A stretch of DNA of 53,009 bases from Trinickia diaoshuihuensis (GTDB lineage Bacteria; Pseudomonadota; Gammaproteobacteria; Burkholderiales; Burkholderiaceae): NCBI RefSeq assembly GCF_003390925.1, contig NZ_QUBS01000071.1:1-53009 (forward strand). The letters run 5' to 3'. Made by a program: the position numbers and the translations under genes. The notes beneath the pieces are model-generated. The model was given only the letters and a program-made list of their open reading frames with translations, was not told the origin of the DNA and did not search any database. Shown piece after piece: positions 24,674 to 32,874 of this stretch; the stretch's first letter is position 1, and each line of letters begins with the position of its first letter.

Positions 24674-25858
24674 TTAGGTTGAAATCGGGTCGGCGCTCGG
24701 GCAAGCCCAAGCCGCTTCCCACGATAATTTCAATTCCGCGTGACCAATGAGGTCCGTGGTCCAGGCGCTTCGAACGTAGTGTTCGAAATTCATATCCGGC
24801 CTCAGCGCGATATGCGAACTCAGGGTTTGGATATCGCGCCAAACGCGCTGCAACGCGTTGTGCTCGAAATGCGTTTGACTCCCGCCGCACTTGAACAGAC
24901 GGCTCACGGCCGTCAGCACCATGTCCGCCGCAAGCGATGCGTCGCGCGCATTACGTGCCGTGAGCGCGGGCGGCAATCCGCCTCGATCGGCGGTTCGGCA
25001 TCCGCGCTCGACGAGCAGGCGAGCTGCGTCGATCTCACCCGCCGATCTGGCGTAGACGGCAGCCAGCTCTCCGGCAGGGGGGCTATCGCCGAAGGCCGCG
25101 CCCCAAAAGCCGAGACCGGCCACCGCGGCGCCTAGTGCCGCGGCTGTGAACAGATGCGGATCGGCGGCGATAGGGGAAACGTGATAGCAGGGGCCATGCG
25201 CGTGCGACGAGCGTCCGTCCCATAACGCGCTTTTTAGAAGCGTCATATGGTGGGGCACGAAAACGCCGTCGAGCTCCAGCGATTTGCTGCCGGTTCCTCG
25301 CATGCCGAGGGTGTGCCAATCGTCGATCACGCGGGCGCGCGGCGACGACAAGGGCACGGCCGCATAGCGCGGCGCGCCGTCACGACCGCTCGGCTCGATA
25401 CAAAGCAAGGCCCAGGAGGCGAAATCGATGCCCGATAGCGCGTGCCATTGCCCGGATAGGGCCCAGCCGCCAACGGCAGGTGCCGCGCGGCCGGTCGGGC
25501 GAAACGACGCGCAGATGCGCGTATCGGGCCCGTCTCGCCAGATTTCGCGTTGCGCCGGCACGGGCAAATAGGCCGCCATGCGAGCCGCAACCGCGTACAC
25601 GACCGCGCACCAAGCTGCGGAAGTGCAGTACATCGCTAGTGCGCGAATCGTAGGCATCAGCTCCGAGAACGACCCATGCGCTCCGCCGAACGCGCGAGGA
25701 ACGAAATGACGAACGACACCATGCCGAGTCAGCACATCGACAACATCGGGATGCAGTTTTCGAATTCGGTCGGCGCTTGTCGCATGCATGCCGAGAACCA
25801 TCAACGACCGATCCCTCCCGGCGCCGCGGTCTTCGACACCGATCAATTGCTCCGACAT
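24674..25858 (-). CDS. Acyl-CoA-dehydrogenase-like flavin monooxygenase
   Basis: A 394-aa protein of the acyl-CoA dehydrogenase fold as used by group D (two-component, HpaB-like) flavin monooxygenases. Seen: HATSADRIRKLHPDVVDVL, VPRAFGGAHGSFSELM, SAAWCAVVYAVAARMAAYLP, a RPTGRAAPAVGGWALSGQW stretch followed by HALSGIDFASWALL, and the C-terminal helical part LQRVWRDIQTLSSHIALRPD. It is the first gene of the phenazine operon, so hydroxylation of the phenazine or of a precursor is a sensible guess. No flavin reductase is seen nearby. The start at 25858 has GGAG about nine bases upstream; the ATG at 25888 has none. This enzyme type is not part of the Pseudomonas core pathway. Confidence 0.75.
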   Translation of the reverse strand: MSEQLIGVEDRGAGRDRSLMVLGMHATSADRIRKLHPDVVDVLTRHGVVRHFVPRAFGGAHGSFSELMPTIRALAMYCTSAAWCAVVYAVAARMAAYLPVPAQREIWRDGPDTRICASFRPTGRAAPAVGGWALSGQWHALSGIDFASWALLCIEPSGRDGAPRYAAVPLSSPRARVIDDWHTLGMRGTGSKSLELDGVFVPHHMTLLKSALWDGRSSHAHGPCYHVSPIAADPHLFTAAALGAAVAGLGFWGAAFGDSPPAGELAAVYARSAGEIDAARLLVERGCRTADRGGLPPALTARNARDASLAADMVLTAVSRLFKCGGSQTHFEHNALQRVWRDIQTLSSHIALRPDMNFEHYVRSAWTTDLIGHAELKLSWEAAWACPSADPIST

Positions 25859-26121
25859 ATCGTTCGCTCCGAAATGAGAATGGCACATGCGGCCGTGCGC
25901 GTTTGGTCGCGGTTGATTAAGTCGAATGCCGTCATTTCAATGTGCCTATTCGTACGTTTTTCGCCTTCTTCTCGGTGCCGAAATCTATTCACTGGACTCA
26001 TATAAGTAAACCGCATTTGAATCAATTATCTCTTTCGATATCGCATCAATCGTCCGGTTGACGCATCGTGATCGCTACAAGAAAAGGTAGTGATGCAGAA
26101 AATTCAGGCAATAAATGGCGT

Positions 26122-26141
26122 CAATGATGTGACGATCATTG
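26122..26141. promoter_or_regulatory. Inverted repeat 1 in the phenazine control region
   Basis: A perfect seven-base inverted repeat, CAATGAT-GTGACG-ATCATTG, in the 629-base divergent gap (25859-26487) between the phenazine operon and the DAHP synthase gene. A second one follows 67 bases on. The gap also holds an imperfect dyad (GCATC at 26063 to GATGC at 26096) and an AT-rich stretch at about 26300-26420, and nothing that looks like a gene. Confidence 0.45.
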
Positions 26142-26188
26142 CGAAAACAGCTTGTTGCAAAGCACTTTGGGTACATGATAGCCTGATT

Positions 26189-26207
26189 ATGACTGGGAGT
26201 CAGTCAT
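26189..26207. promoter_or_regulatory. Inverted repeat 2 in the phenazine control region
   Basis: A perfect seven-base inverted repeat, ATGACTG-GGAGT-CAGTCAT, in the same divergent gap. The two repeats differ in sequence, so they may bind two different regulators. It has a size and spacing seen in dimeric regulator sites; no lux-box match was recognised. Confidence 0.45.
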
Positions 26208-26487
26208 TTGTCACGAGACAGCGGCAGGATGGAGACTGCAAGATCTAGTAGGACGTTTCGCGTGGGGATCTGCTGTCGCGATCATGGGCGGTGGAGAACT
26301 TGAGATATATTAAATAATGATGAAAGAAATTCGTTAAATAGATCTCTCGTGATCTGGCTGTGATTTTCGTTTGATTTTCCATTTTTAAGTGAATGAACTG
26401 CTAGATATCTTAGTTGCATGAACGGCGCGATCTGAATAGAGTCCGTGCTGGTTCGATCTCGTCGATTTACCGAAAGGAGGAAGTGCG

Positions 26488-27579
26488 ATGCAATCGAAAT
26501 CGTGGTCGACAGACCATGAGGCTGTGCAGTGCCTGCCGTCCCCGGCCGAATTGTCGGAGGCACTGCCGGCGACGCCTCGCGCATTACGTACCGTTCAAAA
26601 AGCCCGGAACGCAATCGTCGATATCTTGAACGGTACCGACGATCGGCTCGTCGTGATCGTCGGGCCGTGCTCCGTCCACGACCCTGTCGCCGCGCGCGAT
26701 TACGCCGCACGGCTCGCGTTGCAGCGCGCCCGCTTCGCCCAGGAACTCGAAATCGTCATGCGCGTGTATTTCGAGAAGCCGCGCACGACGGTGGGATGGA
26801 AGGGACTCGTCAACGATCCGCTGCTCGACAACAGTCATCGGATCGACGTGGGCCTTTACACCGCACGGGCGCTGCTCGGCGATATCAACGATCGGGAAAT
26901 GCCGGCCGCCACGGAGTTTCTCGACCCGTTATCGATCCGGTTTCTGAGCGATCTCATCGCGTGGGGGGCGATCGGCGCGCGCACGGTCGAATCGCAGATT
27001 CATCGCGAGATGGTCTCCGCGTTGCCGCTACCGGTCGGCTTCAAGAACGGCACCGACGGCAACGTGCAGGTTGCGGTCGACGCAATGTCGGCCGCGGCAC
27101 GCGGGCATCGCTTCATGTCGATCGATGCGCAAGGCCGGCTGTGCGCGTTGTCCACATCCGGCAATCGTCATACGCACGTGGTGCTGCGCGGCGGCAGCGA
27201 GCCGAACTACGAGGCGCATTGCGTCGATGCGGCTTGCAAGCGTATCGCCGCGGCGCATTTTGCGCCACGCGTCATGATCGACTTCAGTCATGCGAATAGC
27301 CGGCGACAGTACCGCAATCAAGTGAGCGTATGCGCGGATGTCGCCGATCAAGTCGCGCGCGGCGACGAGCGCATCGTCGGCGTGATGATCGAATCGAACA
27401 TCAAGGAGGGACGGCAAGACGTCGTTCCGGGCACCGCGCTCGCGTACGGGCAGAGCATTACCGACGCATGCGTGTCGCTGGAGGACACCGGCTATCTGTT
27501 CGAGGCGCTTGCCGATGCGGTGCGCGCGCGGCGGCGGACGCGGACCGAAGATCTCCTGCGTGAGCAGTTGCGCGCGTAA
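26488..27579 (+). CDS. Type I (alpha) DAHP synthase, phenazine-linked
   Basis: A 363-aa class I alpha 3-deoxy-D-arabino-heptulosonate-7-phosphate synthase (AroF/G/H-like), which condenses phosphoenolpyruvate and erythrose 4-phosphate to start the shikimate pathway. Metal ligands are intact: Cys in GPCSVHDP, His in DFSHANS, Glu in MIESNIKEG, Asp in SITDACVSLEDT. Also present: EKPRTTVGWKG, GARTVESQIHRE, GFKNGTDGN and VLRGGSEPNY. It is divergent from the phenazine operon and so probably does the work of PhzC, raising chorismate supply. Pseudomonas PhzC is of the unrelated type II. A perfect AAAGGAGG lies seven bases before the ATG, so it should be strongly translated. Whether it is feedback-insensitive cannot be read off. 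Confidence 0.93.
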   Translation: MQSKSWSTDHEAVQCLPSPAELSEALPATPRALRTVQKARNAIVDILNGTDDRLVVIVGPCSVHDPVAARDYAARLALQRARFAQELEIVMRVYFEKPRTTVGWKGLVNDPLLDNSHRIDVGLYTARALLGDINDREMPAATEFLDPLSIRFLSDLIAWGAIGARTVESQIHREMVSALPLPVGFKNGTDGNVQVAVDAMSAAARGHRFMSIDAQGRLCALSTSGNRHTHVVLRGGSEPNYEAHCVDAACKRIAAAHFAPRVMIDFSHANSRRQYRNQVSVCADVADQVARGDERIVGVMIESNIKEGRQDVVPGTALAYGQSITDACVSLEDTGYLFEALADAVRARRRTRTEDLLREQLRA

Positions 27580-27591
27580 TGTGGGATCGGT

Positions 27592-29607
27592 TCAAGGCTG
27601 GATCCTGGCTTGCGCGCTCGCATTCGAGAGCGCGCGTACGCGGGCGAGGGTTTGCACGATCGCCAGTCTCTCGACAGGTTTGCGAATGTGGTCGTCGTAG
27701 CCGGCCGCGACGGCCTGCCGGATATCCTGGTCGCGTGCCAGAGCGGTGACCGCGAACGCCGGAACGGTCACGCCGTCGGTTCTGACCGATTTCATGAACT
27801 GGTAGCCGTCCTCGTCCGGCATGCAGATATCGGAAAAGATCGCGTCGAACGTTCGCCGGCTTAGGGCAGCGCGCGCTTCCTGGGCAGACATCGCCGAGGT
27901 GACCTCGACGCCCAAACCCATCAACATGAGGCGGAAGCCCTCCAGCGAGTCGCGGTCGTCCTCCACGAGCAGGACGTTCAAACCGCTGAAGTCGTCGTGC
28001 TTATCCGCGGCCCATTCGTCGTTGCCCGAATCTTGGTCCTGCTGGTCGCCGGTGGCTTGCAGGCGCGGCAGCGATACGGTAAACGTCGCGCCTTTGCCGG
28101 CGCCTTCGCTGAATGCCTCGATGCGCCCGTTATGAAGCGAGACGAGCTTGCGGGCGATCGCGAGCCCGAGGCCGAGGCCGCCGTGTTTGCGCGTGGACGA
28201 ACCGTCCACCTGGGCAAAAGAGGCGAAGATCGTTTCGAGAAACTGCGGCGGGATGCCTTCTCCGGTGTCGGTCACTTCGACAGCGAACTCGCCGCGCCGC
28301 GATTTTAGCGAGACGGCAATGCTGCCTCCGGCCGGCGTGTGCTTCAGTGCGTTGCCGAGAATATTGCCGAATACCTGCCTAAGCCGAGTCTCGTCGCCGA
28401 GGATATAAGCTTGCGGCATCCAGTCGGCGATGACGCGCACCTCCTTGCGGTCGGCGAGTGGGCGTAGCGCCTGCAATTCCGCACCGAGAACGTCGGTCAG
28501 GTTCACGCGGTCCGCGCGCATTTCCATTTTGCCGGCGGCGATGCGGCTCGCGTCGAGCAGGTCGTTGAGCAGGCGCGTCTGGCTCAAAAGGTTGCGCTTC
28601 ACCACCGCGATGCACTGATTGACGAACGACGGATCGCCGGGTTTGCGCTCGAGCAGTTCGATCCAGTTCTGGATCGCATTGAGCGGCGTGCGCAACTCGT
28701 GCGACGCGGTGGCGATGAAGGTATCTTTCATGCGGCTCTCGCGCTCGGCTTCGATACGTTGAAGCCGTTCGTTTTGCAACAGTCGGTCGCGCTCTTCCTC
28801 AGCCCGTTTTTGCGCCGAAATATCGATCGTGATGCCGTCGAAACGCGTCGGAACGCCTTGCGCGGAGTAGCGCACCGCGCCCTTGGCGCGTATCCATCTG
28901 ATTTCGCCTTGAGGGGAGAGTACCCGGTATTCGATATCGTAGGGGCGTCCCTCGTACACGGCTCCGCTCACGGCCGCTCGGGCACGCTCGCGGTCGTCGG
29001 GGTGCAGCCGCGAGTAGAACAGATCGAAATCGATTCTCGCATCGGCCGGCACCCAGAAATGCGCGGCGCACTGCGCATTCCAATAGATGCGGCTCATCGG
29101 CAGGGGAACGTAGAACGTGCCGATATCGGCAGCCTCGACCGCCATCTCGAGACGACTCGCGGTTTCGAGCAGCAGTCGATTGCCCGCGCTGCCCGGTACC
29201 CGGCTGAACCACCGGCGTTGCGCCGCTAGTTCCGACTCGCCGCTTGGACGGTCCTTGCCGGCGGGACCTCGCTTCAATTGCGGTTGCGCCTGGCATGCGA
29301 TCGTGCGTTCGCCGTTGCCCCAGAGCGGATAAATCGACACCGAGGGCGACGAGAGCGCCGCCTCGACGCTGACCGTCTGAGCCCGTCCCGAATGCAGCGC
29401 CGCCTCGATCGCCTGGTGGAGCTTGTCGACGTCGGGCAGCCAGGCGGGATGCCCGAGCGATTCGCCGATTTCACTCAAATGCATGCCGATCACAGGTGTC
29501 GGTTCAATGTTCTTTGCGCTAACGACGCGTAGCCCGAGGTCGAAAACAATTAGCGGCCCGGTATCCCAATCGTTTTCCGAAGTTGTAGAGGGCATATAAA
29601 CTTGCAT
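27592..29607 (-). CDS. PAS hybrid sensor histidine kinase
   Basis: A 671-aa cytoplasmic-looking kinase. In order: an N-terminal PAS-like segment (about 15-120, PLIVFDLGLRVVSAKNI), a second PAS with its PAC region (about 155-270, MAVEAADIGTFYV ... FDGITIDISAQK), a coiled-coil linker, a HisKA domain with phosphoacceptor His303 in ASHELRTPLNAI, a HATPase domain (GNILGNALKHTPAGG, VTDTGEGIPPQF, GGLGLGLAIARKLV), and a C-terminal receiver (LLVEDDRDS, SDICMPDEDGYQ, KPVERLAIV). No membrane segments are seen. The start at 29607 has AGGA seven bases upstream; a longer frame to 29676 has no support. It is convergent with the DAHP synthase and divergent from the bacteriophytochrome, with which it may share a signalling circuit. 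Confidence 0.92.
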   Translation of the reverse strand: MQVYMPSTTSENDWDTGPLIVFDLGLRVVSAKNIEPTPVIGMHLSEIGESLGHPAWLPDVDKLHQAIEAALHSGRAQTVSVEAALSSPSVSIYPLWGNGERTIACQAQPQLKRGPAGKDRPSGESELAAQRRWFSRVPGSAGNRLLLETASRLEMAVEAADIGTFYVPLPMSRIYWNAQCAAHFWVPADARIDFDLFYSRLHPDDRERARAAVSGAVYEGRPYDIEYRVLSPQGEIRWIRAKGAVRYSAQGVPTRFDGITIDISAQKRAEEERDRLLQNERLQRIEAERESRMKDTFIATASHELRTPLNAIQNWIELLERKPGDPSFVNQCIAVVKRNLLSQTRLLNDLLDASRIAAGKMEMRADRVNLTDVLGAELQALRPLADRKEVRVIADWMPQAYILGDETRLRQVFGNILGNALKHTPAGGSIAVSLKSRRGEFAVEVTDTGEGIPPQFLETIFASFAQVDGSSTRKHGGLGLGLAIARKLVSLHNGRIEAFSEGAGKGATFTVSLPRLQATGDQQDQDSGNDEWAADKHDDFSGLNVLLVEDDRDSLEGFRLMLMGLGVEVTSAMSAQEARAALSRRTFDAIFSDICMPDEDGYQFMKSVRTDGVTVPAFAVTALARDQDIRQAVAAGYDDHIRKPVERLAIVQTLARVRALSNASAQARIQP

Positions 29608-29809
29608 GCGAATTCCTGAAAGGGCGATCGTGCCAGGGCTTGCCTCGCACTGCGTCTTCTTCGAGGCGTATTTCATCGCCGGAGGCTCGCGTTCACGGCA
29701 ACATGCAAGACTAGCGCTTATCGCACCATTCGCTCAAGTGCATCGTGCGGGGCGCCGAACGCACTTTAGGCACGCGCTGTGCTCCGCACAAAGCACGCTT
29801 TAGCGGCGC

Positions 29810-29836
29810 AAGCACGCGCGGAAGGCGCGCGTGCTT
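29810..29836. promoter_or_regulatory. 11-base perfect hairpin in the divergent kinase gap
   Basis: AAGCACGCGCG, a five-base loop GAAGG, then CGCGCGTGCTT. It is not followed by a T-run on either strand, so a simple terminator is unlikely; an operator is as plausible. The gap between the two kinase genes (29608-30017) also has a TGTGC-TCC-GCACA dyad about 35 bases before it and an AT-rich stretch (29836-29960) suited to the phytochrome promoter. Confidence 0.45.
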
Positions 29837-30017
29837 AATATCAGAATTAAATGCCGAAGCTGAGTGTGCAATGCTTTTCGATTTGAGAAAAATGTACCGA
29901 AAATTCGATGTTCTATTTTCGGATGCGGGGCAATGGCTGGCAGCGAAGAGGACATAAATCTGGCAACATGACGGCTTGTCCAATTCATATGTCACGGACT
30001 GAGCTTACGGAGCATGC

Positions 30018-32393
30018 ATGGCCACCGCGGCACCCCAAAGCGTCGATGAACGAATTGCGATCTGCGCAACGGAGCCCATTCATATTCCCGGCGGCATTCA
30101 GCCGCATGGCTTTTTGTTCTGCGTCGAAGAGAACGGCGTCATCGTTCAGGCGAGCGAGAATGCCGCGGAGTTGACCGGGGGGACGTTCGAGACGATTCTC
30201 GGCGCCTCCTTACGCGAGGTGCTGGGTGAGTCGCCGGCAGCCGCGATCGCCGCCGCGCTTGGCCAATTGCGCGAGGAAGGCGTGCCGTTATACGCCGGAT
30301 CGATGGAACACCCGCGCAGCGAGGCGCTCGCGCACGCTGCGCCACTGGCGATCGTCGTCCATCGATTCGACGGCGTCGCGTTGATCGAGCTGGAGCCCGC
30401 ACGCGGTACCGACGACGTATTTTTCTCGATGTATCCGCTGGTGCGAACGTTCGTCGGCAACTTGCAGAAGGCGCAAGGCGTGATCGAGCTGGCCGAGCTG
30501 GCCGCCCAGGAGGTGCAGCGCATTACAGGCTATGGCCGTACGCTCGTGCACCGCTTCGACGAGGAGGGTAACGGCGCGGTGCTGGCACAGGCGCTACTGC
30601 CGGGCTACCACTCTTATTTGGGCCGGCATTTCCCGGCATCGGATATTCCGGCCCCGGCGCGTGCGCTGTACGTGCGCAATCGCCTGCGCGTAATCGCCGA
30701 CGCCGGTTATACGCCGGCACGTCTGATTCCGGCGATTCACCCTCGAACGGGTAAGCCGACCGATTTGACGTACGCGTCGCTGCGCGGCGTTTCGCCGCTG
30801 CATACGCAGTCCATGAAAGACATGGGTATGTGGTCGTCCATGTCCATGTCGATCGTCGTGCGCGGTAAGCTGTGGGGCTTGATCTCGTGCCACCATGCCA
30901 CGCCGCGCGTGCCTTCTTTCGAGGTGCGAACGGCGTGTGAACACATCGCTCAGGTGCTCTCGCTGCAGGTGGAGGCCAAGGAAGACCAGCAGGAGGCGGA
31001 GCGGCGCCTCGCATTGCGCACGCGCTTATCCGCACTGCTAGCAGCGATGGCCAACTCGGTGAATTTCGTCGATGCGTTGGCGCAGGACCCGTCCGCGCTG
31101 CTCGGCCTGATGCGCGCGAGCGGCGCCGCGATCGTGTTCGACGGGCACACGGTCACGATCGGTACGACGCCTCGGGCCGAGACGGTGAACGATCTCGTGA
31201 CCTGGCTCGACGGGAAAAGCGAGGACGTCTTCGCGACGGACAGCCTTGCGGCGGCATGGGGCAAGCCCGTGGATCCGGATAACGCGGGCATACTGGTATT
31301 GTCGTTTTCGAAGCTCTTTCGCAATTACATCATTTGGTTTCGTGCCGAACGCGCACGAACGATCGAAGGGGCGGGCGAGTCGCGGGAGAGCTTCGATGCG
31401 TGGACCGGGACAGTCCGGGGGCGCTCGCCCGGCTGGCTGACGGCGGAGCTCGAAATCGCCGTCGAATTCCGCACGGCGCTGCTCGGGATCGTTTTGCGGC
31501 GCGCCGAGGAGCTTGCGCAACTGGCGACGCAACTGGGCCGCGCCAACCAGGAATTGGAAGGATTCTCCTACACCGTCTCCCACGATCTTCGCGCGCCGCT
31601 GCGTCATATCGTCGGATTCGCGGACTTGCTCTATCAATTGGACGGCGATCGGCTCTCGGAGCGCGGCAAACACTTTGTGGAACGCGTGATCAGCGCGGCG
31701 CGTTTCGGCGGACGGCTCGTCGACGACCTATTGGCGTTTTCGCGCACCGGGCGCTCGGCGCTGCATCCCGAACGCTTCGAGCTGCGCTCGCTCGTCGATG
31801 CGGTGATCGCGGAGGAATCGAAGGATGCGGCGGACCGGTCGATCGAGTGGAAAATCGGTGAGCTGCGCGCGGTCGTGGCCGATCCCGTGTTGACCAAGGT
31901 CGTGTTGCAAAACTTGATCGGCAATGCGCTGAAATTCACGCGTGAAAGCGAGCCGGGCAAACCGCGCGAACATACGCTCATCGAGATCGGATACAAGCCC
32001 GGCGACGGGGTACTGGCCGATCAAGACGTGTTTTACGTACGCGATAACGGCATCGGCTTCGATATGCGCTACGTCGATAAGCTCTTCGGCGTATTCCAGC
32101 GACTGCATCGCTACGAGGAATTCGAGGGCACCGGGATCGGCCTCGCGACGGTGAGGCGAATCGTGGAACGTCATGGCGGCCGGGCCTGGGCCGTCGGAGA
32201 AGTAGGGCGGGGGGCAACGATCTATTTCTCCTTGCCGCGCGAATTCAAGCCGCAGGTCGTCGAGGATCACGAAACGGCCAGCGATGCGGTGGCTCGTCTC
32301 GCGGCGCTTTCGCAGGGCCAACCCTTCAGGCCGGTATTAAAAGATTCGAAATTTGAGGACAACAAACGTGTTAAGACCGATCCTGCTCGTTGA
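30018..32393 (+). CDS. bphP: Bacteriophytochrome histidine kinase
   Basis: A 791-aa red/far-red light sensor. The biliverdin-attaching Cys16 is present in ICATEPIHIPGGIQPHG, the PAS start typical of the family. The GAF domain has LGRHFPASDIPAPAR (PASDIP at 206-211) and LRGVSPLHTQSMKDMGMW; a PHY domain follows (about 330-510), in which the tongue motif is SRESF rather than PRxSF. The output is a HisKA domain with His522 (SHDLRAPLRHI) and a HATPase domain (IGNALKFTRE, VRDNGIGFDM, EGTGIGLATVRRI). There is a GGAG before the ATG. Its end overlaps the region of the response-regulator ribosome site, so the pair is co-translated. Role: light-dependent phosphorelay to that regulator. Confidence 0.96.
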   Translation: MATAAPQSVDERIAICATEPIHIPGGIQPHGFLFCVEENGVIVQASENAAELTGGTFETILGASLREVLGESPAAAIAAALGQLREEGVPLYAGSMEHPRSEALAHAAPLAIVVHRFDGVALIELEPARGTDDVFFSMYPLVRTFVGNLQKAQGVIELAELAAQEVQRITGYGRTLVHRFDEEGNGAVLAQALLPGYHSYLGRHFPASDIPAPARALYVRNRLRVIADAGYTPARLIPAIHPRTGKPTDLTYASLRGVSPLHTQSMKDMGMWSSMSMSIVVRGKLWGLISCHHATPRVPSFEVRTACEHIAQVLSLQVEAKEDQQEAERRLALRTRLSALLAAMANSVNFVDALAQDPSALLGLMRASGAAIVFDGHTVTIGTTPRAETVNDLVTWLDGKSEDVFATDSLAAAWGKPVDPDNAGILVLSFSKLFRNYIIWFRAERARTIEGAGESRESFDAWTGTVRGRSPGWLTAELEIAVEFRTALLGIVLRRAEELAQLATQLGRANQELEGFSYTVSHDLRAPLRHIVGFADLLYQLDGDRLSERGKHFVERVISAARFGGRLVDDLLAFSRTGRSALHPERFELRSLVDAVIAEESKDAADRSIEWKIGELRAVVADPVLTKVVLQNLIGNALKFTRESEPGKPREHTLIEIGYKPGDGVLADQDVFYVRDNGIGFDMRYVDKLFGVFQRLHRYEEFEGTGIGLATVRRIVERHGGRAWAVGEVGRGATIYFSLPREFKPQVVEDHETASDAVARLAALSQGQPFRPVLKDSKFEDNKRVKTDPAR

Positions 32394-32805
32394 AGACAAT
32401 CCCAATGACATCGAGCTGACGATGATCGCACTGGAGCGAAGCCGTATCGCCAATCCGGTCGTTTCGGTGCGCGACGGCGTGGAGGCGCTCGAATTCCTGC
32501 GGCGTGAAGGGCAGTACGCCACGCGGCTCAACGAGAATCCCGCCGTCATTTTGCTCGATAAGAAGCTGCCGAAGATGGACGGCCATGAAGTGCTCAAGGC
32601 CGTGCGGTTGGACGAAAAGCTCAAGCGGATCCCGGTCGTCATGCTCACGTCCTCGCGGGAGGAGAAGGATCTGCTGCGCAGCTACGATCTCGGTGTCAAC
32701 GCGTATGTCGTCAAACCCGTGGAGTTCGACGACTTCATGGCCGCTATCAACGATCTCGGAATGTTTTGGGCCGTGCTCAACGAGCCGCCGCCTCCCGCCA
32801 TTTGA
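32368..32805 (+). CDS. Single-domain response regulator, phytochrome partner
   Basis: A 145-aa CheY-like receiver with no output domain. The phosphorylation site Asp lies in ILLDKKLPKMDG; LLVEDNPNDIE supplies the acidic pair, and VMLTSSREEKD and VVKPVEFDDF the conserved Thr and Lys. Sequence style fits the BphR/Rcp1 type that partners bacteriophytochromes. I chose the GTG at 32368 (protein begins MLRPILLVEDN), because TTGAGGA lies eight bases upstream; an in-frame TTG at 32353 is inside that ribosome site. It overlaps the 3' end of the phytochrome gene. It should be a phosphate relay or protein-interaction switch rather than a DNA-binding factor. Confidence 0.93.
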   Translation: MLRPILLVEDNPNDIELTMIALERSRIANPVVSVRDGVEALEFLRREGQYATRLNENPAVILLDKKLPKMDGHEVLKAVRLDEKLKRIPVVMLTSSREEKDLLRSYDLGVNAYVVKPVEFDDFMAAINDLGMFWAVLNEPPPPAI

Positions 32806-32874
32806 CGGGCGGGCCTTCGACGAATTCGATCGATGCGTCGAACGCGCCGTGTGAGGTCTCGGCGGCGTGCCGGC

